Source: Spirochaetales bacterium
GTDB lineage: Bacteria; Spirochaetota; Spirochaetia; DTKZ01
Assembly (NCBI GenBank): GCA_031266855.1
Contig: JAISAF010000400.1
Location: forward strand, 1-14,685
DNA: 14,685 bases
Direction: 5' to 3'
This document shows positions 1 to 6,284 of the stretch, one piece after another; the stretch's first letter is position 1, and each line of letters begins with the position of its first letter. A program made the translations under genes and the position numbers. The notes beneath the pieces were generated by a model. The model saw nothing but the letters and a program-made list of their open reading frames with translations. It had not been told where the DNA came from and ran no database searches.

Positions 1-29
1 CCCGTGGGTTCCACGGGCAAAAAATGCGC
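1..29 (-). repeat. Fragment of the mosaic hairpin element (copy 5)
   Basis: The window opens with a 7-bp stem (1-7 with 11-17, loop GTT), then a C, six A's and TGCGC. The same order (hairpin, A-run, TGCGC) forms one end of the full element at 6714-6752. This is therefore probably the end of another copy, in the same orientation as the 6380-6786 copy and cut by the window edge. After position 29 the similarity stops. Confidence 0.45.
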
Positions 30-65
30 ATGAAGACAGTCGCTGTCCGTTATGTATGGATTGTA

Positions 66-86
66 GCGGGCGCTCACCGCGCCCGC
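66..86. other. GC-rich hairpin of unknown role
   Basis: An 8-bp perfect stem, GCGGGCGC with GCGCCCGC, surrounds a 5-nt loop (74-78). No T-run follows on the + strand, so it is not a standard intrinsic terminator for an upstream + strand gene. It may belong to the neighbouring repeat element. No gene is visible in 30-149. Confidence 0.4.
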
Positions 87-149
87 GGAATGCGCTAGTA
101 TGCAGGGGAAAAACTAAACGCCGACGCCCTGAAACGCCCCGCCCTCCTC

Positions 150-178
150 TTGACATAATTCCTGCTTTATAGTAAAAA
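150..178 (+). promoter_or_regulatory. Sigma70-type promoter of operon 1
   Basis: A perfect -35 box TTGACA (150-155) is followed after 17 nt by TAAAAA (173-178), which matches the -10 consensus at 4 of 6 positions. The start of transcription would fall near 185, at the beginning of the inverted repeat at 187-220. The first gene starts at 245 with a strong ribosome binding site. The promoter is inferred from sequence only. Confidence 0.6.
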
Positions 179-186
179 TACCGCTG

Positions 187-220
187 TTATATTATATTAA
201 TTCTATATGATTAATATAAT
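187..220. promoter_or_regulatory. Candidate operator, inverted repeat, operon 1
   Basis: A perfect 11-bp inverted repeat (191-201 with 210-220, 8-nt spacer) lies just downstream of the promoter. The wider pattern TTATATTATATTA, 10 nt, ATTAATATAAT occurs again at 6236-6269 with exactly the same spacing, downstream of the second operon's promoter. A dimeric repressor bound here would block transcription start or early elongation. The regulator is not encoded in the window. Confidence 0.65.
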
Positions 221-244
221 TAAAGAATCTTTCAGGAGGCTGAT

Positions 245-1441
245 ATGGCTGTAGTCTATGATGAGGCGCGCAAAAAAAAGCTGAGAGACGAGATTTATCT
301 GAAAAACCGGATACTGGTTGAAGGGCTTGCGTTTGATCCGGGAATCTTCAAAAACCTCGATTTGGGAGGGAAATTCATTGAATACGTCAATGTGATGTTC
401 GCTCCTGACAAGCATGCCCATAAATCCGTTGAATTTCCCGGCTGTTTTCTGACGCCGCTGGGAAACTACCGCACGCAGATCCGCTGGAACCAAAACAGCC
501 CTGTCTCCCTGGTGTACGAGGACGGGCAGTTCAATATCCGCGATAACGGAAAGACCGTTCTGGAAAAAATCGGGTTTGCCAGGCGGCCGGATTATTACCA
601 GCGCACAACCTCAGACGGGACCAGCATGAGAACGGTCGCGGCGGATAACGGCCACGGGTCGATGTTTGTTTCGTACAGCAACGAATGTTCTTTGAAGGAC
701 AAGGGTCTGGACTGCCTTTTTTGCAATATCAACGCGACAAAATCCATATACGGCGAAGCGCAGGGGATAACATGGAAAACCCCGCGGCAGATAGGTGAAA
801 CAGCCGCCGCCGGATATCGGGAAGGCTTTGACCATATCACCATTTCGGGCGGATTCATTTCCGAACGCCGCGAGGTGGAATACTACATCGACGCCGCCGA
901 AGCGATTCAGGAGTACACGGGTCTTGAGGATTTTAACGGGACGGGCGTTATCGGCGCTCCGCTTGATTTTGACATTTTTGCGAAATACAAAGAAGCGGGA
1001 TTCAAAACCATAGCGACTAACATCGAAATCTGGGACGAAAAAATGTTTGATGTCATTTGCCCCGGTAAATCGCAGATTTGCGGAGGCAAAAAGCACTGGC
1101 TCGCCGCGCTTGAAGAAGAGGTGAAGGTGTTCGGAAAACACCGCGTCCGTTCCACCATGGTCGCCGGCATCGAACCCAAAGAGTCGCTTTTGGAAGGACT
1201 TACCTGCCTTATCGAACAGGGGATACTGGCGAACCCAAGCCAGTGGAACGTCAATGTCGGCTCTCCGCTGGAAGGCCACCGCACGCCGGTTCAGGACTGG
1301 CATTGGGAGGTTTTTGAAAAAACCGTAACCCTCTATCGCAGGCAGGGTGTAACCTGGGACGAACTCCACGACGCGAACGCGCAGAACGATTACGTGCATT
1401 TCGATTTGTTCCGGCTGGAGGAAGGGGTGGAACTGAAATGA
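245..1441 (+). CDS. Radical SAM protein of the nitrogenase-like locus
   Basis: The protein is 398 residues long and starts at an ATG preceded 5 nt upstream by AGGAGG (234-239). C148, C157 and C160 form a CX8CX2C cluster motif, followed by an ISGG stretch (200-203) that resembles the SAM-binding GGE motif of radical SAM enzymes. About 140 residues precede the cluster, so there is an N-terminal domain before the barrel. It is a paralogue of the protein at 10033-11271: both share a PDYY segment (115-118), a similar central barrel, and an ICPGK block (271-275). The cluster spacing differs from the usual CX3CX2C and from NifB. By family it should cleave SAM to a 5'-deoxyadenosyl radical. Its substrate is unknown; it may build or modify a cofactor for the nitrogenase-like enzyme, or act on the pathway substrate. 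Its stop overlaps the next start (ATGA). Confidence 0.85.
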   Translation: MAVVYDEARKKKLRDEIYLKNRILVEGLAFDPGIFKNLDLGGKFIEYVNVMFAPDKHAHKSVEFPGCFLTPLGNYRTQIRWNQNSPVSLVYEDGQFNIRDNGKTVLEKIGFARRPDYYQRTTSDGTSMRTVAADNGHGSMFVSYSNECSLKDKGLDCLFCNINATKSIYGEAQGITWKTPRQIGETAAAGYREGFDHITISGGFISERREVEYYIDAAEAIQEYTGLEDFNGTGVIGAPLDFDIFAKYKEAGFKTIATNIEIWDEKMFDVICPGKSQICGGKKHWLAALEEEVKVFGKHRVRSTMVAGIEPKESLLEGLTCLIEQGILANPSQWNVNVGSPLEGHRTPVQDWHWEVFEKTVTLYRRQGVTWDELHDANAQNDYVHFDLFRLEEGVELK

Positions 1442-2316
1442 CGCCCGCCGGCTCAAATACAGCGCCGCGTGAAATGGCCGGCGCAGGCGCCGCGCGGGGC
1501 GGCCCGGTCTGCCGGCATTTGTTCGCCGGCATGGAGCGTTTCGGCGTAAAGGAAAGCGATATTTGCAAACTCGCCTTTCAATGTGACGCGTCTTTTATCC
1601 GTGAAAGCGTGGTATTGACGCCTATGTGGGAACCGGATTCGTTTCTTCCCTATACGGACAAAATTACCCCGCTGGCGGAATTCAATTACCGAAAAGTCTG
1701 GGACGTATCGCTGGGGGATAAAAAAATCAGCTTTATCCGCACGGGAATCGGCGCGCCGGCTGTATGCCACGCGGTATTCGCGTTAGGCGCAAGCCCGTGC
1801 AGCACCGTCCTATTTATCGGCGCGGCGGGCGGCATTGTCCCCAGCATACAAGTAGGCGACCTTATAATACCGGAGTATTCCGTATGCGGCGACGGCAGTT
1901 GCCGCTACATCACAACGGGAAGCGTGAAAGGCAACGACTGTTTCGGACAAAAGTATTATCCCAACAGGGAGATATCCCTCACGCTGAGCGCCGCGGCGAA
2001 GCTGGTTCCGCAAAACGAAAACCACCGGCTGCACAGCGGAAAAACCTTCAGCGTCGACAACCTTTTCGCGGAGTTCGCCCATTTGGAAGAAATACTCGAC
2101 CTGGGTTGCGATACCATTGAAATGGAAACCGCCGCCCTGTTCCTGGCCGCCGAAACAAGCGGCATACGGGCCGGGGCGCTGTTCAGCGTTTCCGACAACT
2201 CCTTCAGCGGAAAATCCCTTTACGCGGGACGCACACCGGAAGACGAACAGCGCCGGAGCCACGCCCGCTATCATCTTATACCAAAAATCATTCTTGAAAC
2301 CTTAAAGAGGATATAA
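1438..2316 (+). CDS. Nucleoside phosphorylase family protein (PNP/UDP fold)
   Basis: This 292-residue protein starts at an ATG overlapping the previous stop by 4 bp, so the two are translationally coupled. Family signatures are the glycine-rich phosphate/base region GAAGGI (129-133 area) followed by VGDLIIPE, the ribose-binding segment IEMETAAL (227-234), and SDN (252-254), where the Asp is the likely catalytic acid of purine phosphorylases. The first 25 or so residues are Gly/Ala-rich and unlike the family, so an internal start is possible. By family it splits an N-glycosidic bond in a nucleoside, with phosphate or water. The substrate cannot be read from sequence: inosine, uridine, methylthioadenosine and 5'-deoxyadenosine are all open. 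Lying between a radical SAM gene and nifH-like, it might clear 5'-deoxyadenosine or handle a thio-nucleoside; that is inference. Confidence 0.8.
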   Translation: MTPAGSNTAPREMAGAGAARGGPVCRHLFAGMERFGVKESDICKLAFQCDASFIRESVVLTPMWEPDSFLPYTDKITPLAEFNYRKVWDVSLGDKKISFIRTGIGAPAVCHAVFALGASPCSTVLFIGAAGGIVPSIQVGDLIIPEYSVCGDGSCRYITTGSVKGNDCFGQKYYPNREISLTLSAAAKLVPQNENHRLHSGKTFSVDNLFAEFAHLEEILDLGCDTIEMETAALFLAAETSGIRAGALFSVSDNSFSGKSLYAGRTPEDEQRRSHARYHLIPKIILETLKRI

Positions 2317-2318
2317 TC

Positions 2319-3197
2319 ATGGCGGAACACAAAGCGAAACACATCGCTATTTACGGCAAGGGCGGTATCGGCAAATCAACCACAGCCTCAAATACCAGCG
2401 CGGCGCTCGCCGAAGCGGGATACCGGGTTATCCAGATAGGCTGCGACCCCAAAAGCGACTCGACCAGCGTGCTAAGGGGAAACGAATACCTTCCCACGAT
2501 TCTTGACAGTATGCGGGACAGCGGCAAGGTCCGCCTGGAAGACATTTCCCGGCCAGGTTACCGGGGCGTGTTATGCATAGAATCCGGAGGCCCGGTTCCC
2601 GGCGTAGGCTGCGCGGGCCGGGGAATCAATGCCGCGGTAAACCTTCTCCAGGAATTAAAACTTTTCGAGGAGTTCAAACCCGATTTTGTGCTGTACGACG
2701 TTTTGGGCGACGTGGTGTGCGGAGGTTTCGCCGTACCGATACGCGACGGCATTACCGACAGGGTGTACGTGGTAAGCTCTTCCGATTTTATGGCGATCTA
2801 CGCGGCGAACAATCTTTTTAAGGCCATCAGTAAATACGCTCCCACAGGAGGCGCGAAACTCGGGGGGCTTATCGGCAACGGGCTTTCCGCGGGATACTCG
2901 CAAAACATCATTGACGATTTTGCGCACAAAACCGGAGCGAAGACCTCTGCATACATTCCCCGTTCGCTGACGGTTTCGCAGAGCGAACTGTACGGAAAAA
3001 CGGTTATCGAAGCGAATCCCGGCTCGCAGCACGCCGCCCTGTACCGCAAGCTGGCGAAGACGATTGCTGAAAATGAACAGCTCCTCGTGCCCAATCCTTT
3101 ATCCGCGCCCGAACTGCGCTCCTGGGCAAAGGACTGGGGAGATAAAATTTTCAATCTTGAAAGCGGCGTTGTGGAAGGAATCAGGGAGGCGATTTAA
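2319..3197 (+). CDS. NifH-like Fe protein (nitrogenase-family reductase ATPase)
   Basis: The 292-residue protein has the full NifH layout. The P-loop is GKGGIGKST at 13-21. C98, in GVGCAGRG, and C134, in DVVCGGFAVP, are the two cysteines that in a homodimer hold one [4Fe-4S] cluster. R101 matches the arginine that is ADP-ribosylated in some nitrogenase Fe proteins. The start has a GAGG motif about 8 nt upstream and begins 2 bp after the preceding stop. By family it passes electrons, with ATP hydrolysis, to a partner NifD/K-like complex, here encoded 270 bp downstream. Neighbours point to a nitrogenase-like enzyme, not nitrogenase; BchL/ChlL, CfbC and MarH are alternative relatives. The stop codon TAA is also the first bases of the repeat element that follows. 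Confidence 0.92.
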   Translation: MAEHKAKHIAIYGKGGIGKSTTASNTSAALAEAGYRVIQIGCDPKSDSTSVLRGNEYLPTILDSMRDSGKVRLEDISRPGYRGVLCIESGGPVPGVGCAGRGINAAVNLLQELKLFEEFKPDFVLYDVLGDVVCGGFAVPIRDGITDRVYVVSSSDFMAIYAANNLFKAISKYAPTGGAKLGGLIGNGLSAGYSQNIIDDFAHKTGAKTSAYIPRSLTVSQSELYGKTVIEANPGSQHAALYRKLAKTIAENEQLLVPNPLSAPELRSWAKDWGDKIFNLESGVVEGIREAI

Positions 3198-3450
3198 GAT
3201 CCTGTTCAAAATCTTTATAATCAGAATTTGGGCGCATTTTTTGCGGTCAGGGAATTTGCGCAGCAAATTCCCAAACCGCAAAAAACCGGGCTTTCCGCTC
3301 CAAGTCCTCGGAAGCGCCTATGCGCTTCCTGTGGGCTTTCCGCTGCAATCCCTTGCGCCGCGCAGCGGGCAAAATTGCATACGCAATTTTGCGACCAGCC
3401 CCCCCTCCCCTTGCGCGCCCGGGGGTTCCAGGATATTGAACAGTCTCTAA
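3195..3450 (+). repeat. Mosaic hairpin element, copy 1 (between nifH-like and nifD-like)
   Basis: The element begins TAAGATCCTGTTCAA and ends with an inverted, imperfect copy (3436-3450), giving terminal inverted repeats. Constant linkers include TCAGAATTTGGGCGC (3221-3235) and GGCTTTCCGCTCCAA (3289-3303). Between them lie hairpins: an outer 11-bp stem (3237-3247 with 3275-3285) enclosing a second 10-bp stem (3250-3259 with 3263-3272), an 8-bp stem (3310-3317 with 3322-3329) and a 10-bp stem (3369-3378 with 3383-3392). No coding function is visible. It lies inside operon 1 and could change the ratio of nifH-like to downstream expression. Confidence 0.75.
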
Positions 3451-3465
3451 GAATGGAGTATGAGT

Positions 3466-4863
3466 ATGGCCTTGTTTGACGGGAAAAAAGCCTTAACCAG
3501 GGAAAAGCGCTGCGGCGCGATCAGCCACTACCACGGTACGTTCGAGTCTTTGCTGCGGGACGGCGCGGGAAACGGATACGAACAGAGGATCCGTACATTC
3601 AGCCAAAGCGGGCCGGGGGAGATTGTCTATGCTCTTCAGGCGCTGAACGGCATTCCGGGCGCGGCGCTTGTCATTCACGGCGGCGCGGGCTGCGCCGCTG
3701 CGGGGCCGCGGCCCGGATTCGGCCGCGGCCCCGCCTGGTATACGACCAACCTGAACGAAAGCGACACTATTCTGGGAGGCGATAAAAAACTCCGCGCCGC
3801 GGCTGTACGCGCGTACAAGGAGAACCGTGCTGAAATCATCTTTATTGTGGGGACGCCCGTCAACGCGATTAATAACGACGACATTGAAGCCGTAATCCTT
3901 GAACTGGAAGAAGAAATCGCGTGCCCGGTTGTATACGTCGCGGTAAACGGCTTTGAAACAAAAAACGCTCTTTCAGGATATGACGCTGTTTTCCACGCTT
4001 TTTTGAAACACATTACGCAGCCGCCGCAAAAACCGGAAAAACCTTTTGTCAATCTTTTTTCTGTTTCGGAAAATCCGGGAAATGTTGCCGCGGTCGCGAA
4101 ACTCCTTGCACAGATTAATATTCCCTGTAACCTTTCGCCGCGCTTTTCCGGCGTTGAGGGAATCCGCAGGGCTTCGTCTGCGCTTTTCAGCGTTTCGCTG
4201 AACGATACAGAAGGCGGATATTTCCTTGCCGGTCTTGAAGAACAATACGGCGTTCCTTTTGTAAAAACATCGCCGCCGGTTGGTACGGCCGCGACCGCGG
4301 AATTTCTTTTAACCCTTGCCGGGCGGTTCGGCCGGGGGAAAGAGGCCGAAGACCTTATTCGGCGGGAAACGCGCGCGGCGGCGGGCGTTTGCGGGCGCAA
4401 GCCGCTCGCGGGCAAAACAATATTCCTGGAAATGGATCTCTCTCGCGCCCTGGGGTTCTCGGCGCTGGCGGAGGAATTGGGCGGCGGGCTTACCGGCCTT
4501 TCGATACCGTATTTTGATCCTTCATACGCGGCGCAGATGAACGGTTTCGCACAGTTGTCTCCCGCCGCGCCGCTTATTGTGGCGCAGGGACAGCAGTTTG
4601 AGATTATCAACACACTCGCGAAACACCCAAGCGATTTCTTTGTTGGCGCGTCCGGCAGCGCCGCCGCCGTTTCGCGTCTCGGAATATATCCCCTGCCAAC
4701 GGATAATCTGGTTTTTTACGGCTACCGGGGCGTGGAGGAAACCTCACGCCAGATAGTGAAAGCGCAAACAAAAATTTTTCCTCCGAATACCGCATGTTCA
4801 CCGTATTCGCCAGCCTGGTTAAAACGCAGCGGAAACTGGTACGTCAAGGTGGAGGTAAAGTGA
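3466..4863 (+). CDS. Nitrogenase-like component 1 subunit (NifD/NifK family), incomplete ligand set
   Basis: The start at 3466 is preferred because GGAG (3455-3458) lies 7 nt upstream; the in-frame ATG at 3460 is only 1 nt from it. The protein has 465 residues from 3466. Numbered from the 3460 start, C18 (KRCGA) and C78 (GGAGCAAAG) match the first two P-cluster cysteines. A DTILGGDKKL stretch (102-111) aligns with the NifD segment before the third ligand, but the third position is glycine (G131, in VGTPVNAINNDDI). The position of the NifD FeMo-cofactor cysteine is asparagine within ALFSVSLNDT, and the region of the cofactor histidine reads FYGYRG. It should form a heterodimer or tetramer with the next gene product and receive electrons from the NifH-like protein. 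The substrate is unknown. Confidence 0.85.
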   Translation: MALFDGKKALTREKRCGAISHYHGTFESLLRDGAGNGYEQRIRTFSQSGPGEIVYALQALNGIPGAALVIHGGAGCAAAGPRPGFGRGPAWYTTNLNESDTILGGDKKLRAAAVRAYKENRAEIIFIVGTPVNAINNDDIEAVILELEEEIACPVVYVAVNGFETKNALSGYDAVFHAFLKHITQPPQKPEKPFVNLFSVSENPGNVAAVAKLLAQINIPCNLSPRFSGVEGIRRASSALFSVSLNDTEGGYFLAGLEEQYGVPFVKTSPPVGTAATAEFLLTLAGRFGRGKEAEDLIRRETRAAAGVCGRKPLAGKTIFLEMDLSRALGFSALAEELGGGLTGLSIPYFDPSYAAQMNGFAQLSPAAPLIVAQGQQFEIINTLAKHPSDFFVGASGSAAAVSRLGIYPLPTDNLVFYGYRGVEETSRQIVKAQTKIFPPNTACSPYSPAWLKRSGNWYVKVEVK

Positions 4864-6200
4864 AACACGAAACGCTGAAAAATCCCCGGCACGGCTGCGA
4901 CCTTCACGGAGCGCTCCAAACCGTAGAAGCCTTGTACGGCGCCGTACCCGTCGTGCACGCCAACGCCGGCTGTGTGTACCAGCATTATCTTGCGGGTCAG
5001 GCGGAATTATCCGTCTGCGGCGGCGTGTGCGGCCCGGAAGTTCCCGCGACCGAAGTCATCGAAAAGCAGATTGTTTTCGGAGGCGCTTCGCGTCTTCGCG
5101 AGCAGATTAAAAATACGGCGAAAGTGATTGACGGCGATTTGTACGTTATCCTCGGAAGCTGCGAGGCGGCCATGGTTGCCGACGATATAGCCGCCATGAC
5201 GCGGGAAGCCCGCGAGGTCAGTATCCCCGCCGTTTTTTATTTTTCCGCCGGTTTCAAAGGCGGCGCGCATTGGGGGTACGCGAATCTGATGAAAGAGATT
5301 TTCCGGCAACTCGGCGAAGTGAAAAAACTTGATTTGGAAAGAACTCCCGGTCTGGTCAATGTCCTCGGCGTTTTGCCGAAAACCGACCCCTTCTATAAAG
5401 GAGATTTGCGGGAAATCAAGCGGCTGCTTGAGGCCGCGGGCCTGTGCGTCAATATTTTTTTCGGCCCCGAAGGAACCGCCGAACTAAAGCGGAGCGTCAA
5501 AGCGGAACAGACGCTGGTGTTCTCCCGTTGGGGAATCCCCGCGGCGCTACAGCTCGAAGAACAGTACGGCATACCGTTTATGGTTTTTGACAGTCTCCCG
5601 CTCGGCATGGAAAGCGTAAAAAGTTTTTATGGCAGCCTTGCTTCGCGGGTTCATCTTGATGAGGAATGCCTGCGGGAGTTCCTTTCCCGCGAGGAACAGC
5701 AATACCGCTATCTGCTGGATTCGCTGAGGCACGCCTGGTATGCCGAATCGCTGCGGAAAACCGCTCTCCTCGCGGGAGATGCCGCCTGCCTGCTGCGCCT
5801 CGCGCCGTTTCTGCGCGAAACCCTTGGGATCGTGATTAATACCGCCGTCATTACCGACGCCCGCGCGGGCGGCACAGGCGAAACTCCGCCGCCGTTTCCG
5901 GGAAGCCTCGCGGACAAGGTTTTCCAAACCGCCGACAGCGCCGAAACCGACGAAATTATCGCGGCCTCAGGCACGGAGATGGTTTTGGGCGGCGCGCTGG
6001 AAGCTCCCGCGGCGGCACGGCTGGGGATTCCCCACATGATTATCTGCGCTCCGAACAGCGGCCAGGCGCTTCTGCACAAAACTTACGCCGGTCTTACGGG
6101 AACCTGGTTCTTTTTGGAGGATTACGCCGCGGCCGTCCTGCGCAACAACGCCGAACGGGAGGCCGGCGATATCCAATTTTTGCGAAATTTATCTCATTAA
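4860..6200 (+). CDS. Nitrogenase-like component 1 subunit (NifD/NifK family), three cluster cysteines
   Basis: A GTG start at 4860 overlaps the previous TGA (GTGA), with AAGGTGGAGG just upstream. It gives 446 residues. An earlier in-frame ATG at 4794 would add 22 residues lying wholly inside the previous gene and is less likely. C13 (HGCDLHG), C38 (NAGCVYQ) and C101 (GSCEAAMVADDI) match the three P-cluster-type cysteines of the family. A further CX3C pair (C53, C57) is unusual. IVFGGASRLREQI (71-83) and LEEQYGIPF (232-240) are typical family segments, but the cofactor cysteine expected about 15 residues before that Tyr is absent. Together with the preceding subunit it forms the presumed catalytic component. 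This is the last gene of operon 1; the next promoter starts 5 bp later. Confidence 0.87.
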   Translation: MKHETLKNPRHGCDLHGALQTVEALYGAVPVVHANAGCVYQHYLAGQAELSVCGGVCGPEVPATEVIEKQIVFGGASRLREQIKNTAKVIDGDLYVILGSCEAAMVADDIAAMTREAREVSIPAVFYFSAGFKGGAHWGYANLMKEIFRQLGEVKKLDLERTPGLVNVLGVLPKTDPFYKGDLREIKRLLEAAGLCVNIFFGPEGTAELKRSVKAEQTLVFSRWGIPAALQLEEQYGIPFMVFDSLPLGMESVKSFYGSLASRVHLDEECLREFLSREEQQYRYLLDSLRHAWYAESLRKTALLAGDAACLLRLAPFLRETLGIVINTAVITDARAGGTGETPPPFPGSLADKVFQTADSAETDEIIAASGTEMVLGGALEAPAAARLGIPHMIICAPNSGQALLHKTYAGLTGTWFFLEDYAAAVLRNNAEREAGDIQFLRNLSH

Positions 6201-6204
6201 ATAC

Positions 6205-6233
6205 TTGACAAAATTAATAATGTTAATTATAGT
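6205..6233 (+). promoter_or_regulatory. Sigma70-type promoter of operon 2
   Basis: TTGACA (6205-6210) and TATAGT (6228-6233) are separated by 17 nt: a perfect -35 box and a 5 of 6 match to the -10 box. It begins 5 bp after the stop of operon 1. No terminator is visible between, so read-through from operon 1 is also possible. Confidence 0.75.
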
Positions 6234-6235
6234 TT

Positions 6236-6269
6236 TTATATTATATTATTCCGATATTATTAATATAAT
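6236..6269. promoter_or_regulatory. Candidate operator, inverted repeat, operon 2
   Basis: A perfect 12-bp inverted repeat (6237-6248 with 6261-6272, 12-nt spacer) overlaps the expected start of transcription. It contains TTATATTATATTA, 10 nt, ATTAATATAAT, identical in arms and spacing to the site at 187-220. The 10-nt centres differ, as expected for a protein-binding site with conserved half-sites. Confidence 0.7.
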
Positions 6270-6284
6270 ATAGGAGAATTGAAA

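Noticed and set aside
30..244. Riboswitch in the leader of operon 1
   Set aside because: The leader after the predicted start is only about 60 nt and consists of the AT-rich inverted repeat and the ribosome binding site.
245..1441. NifB-type cofactor assembly enzyme
   Set aside because: The cluster motif is CX8CX2C instead of CX3CX2C, and the extra NifB cluster cysteines were not found.
3675..4613. 312-codon antisense frame opposite the first catalytic subunit
   Set aside because: It is a shadow frame in GC-rich coding DNA; the + strand has clear family motifs and tight gene junctions. The 281-codon minus-strand frame at 611-1456 is rejected for the same reason.
4794..4859. Upstream ATG start for the second catalytic subunit
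   Set aside because: The extra 22 residues lie entirely in the previous gene; GTG at 4860 has a strong ribosome binding site and the typical 4-bp overlap.
3466..6200. A true nitrogenase (nifHDK) locus for nitrogen fixation
   Set aside because: The cofactor-binding Cys and His are missing, one subunit lacks the third P-cluster cysteine, and nifB, nifE and nifN are absent from the window.
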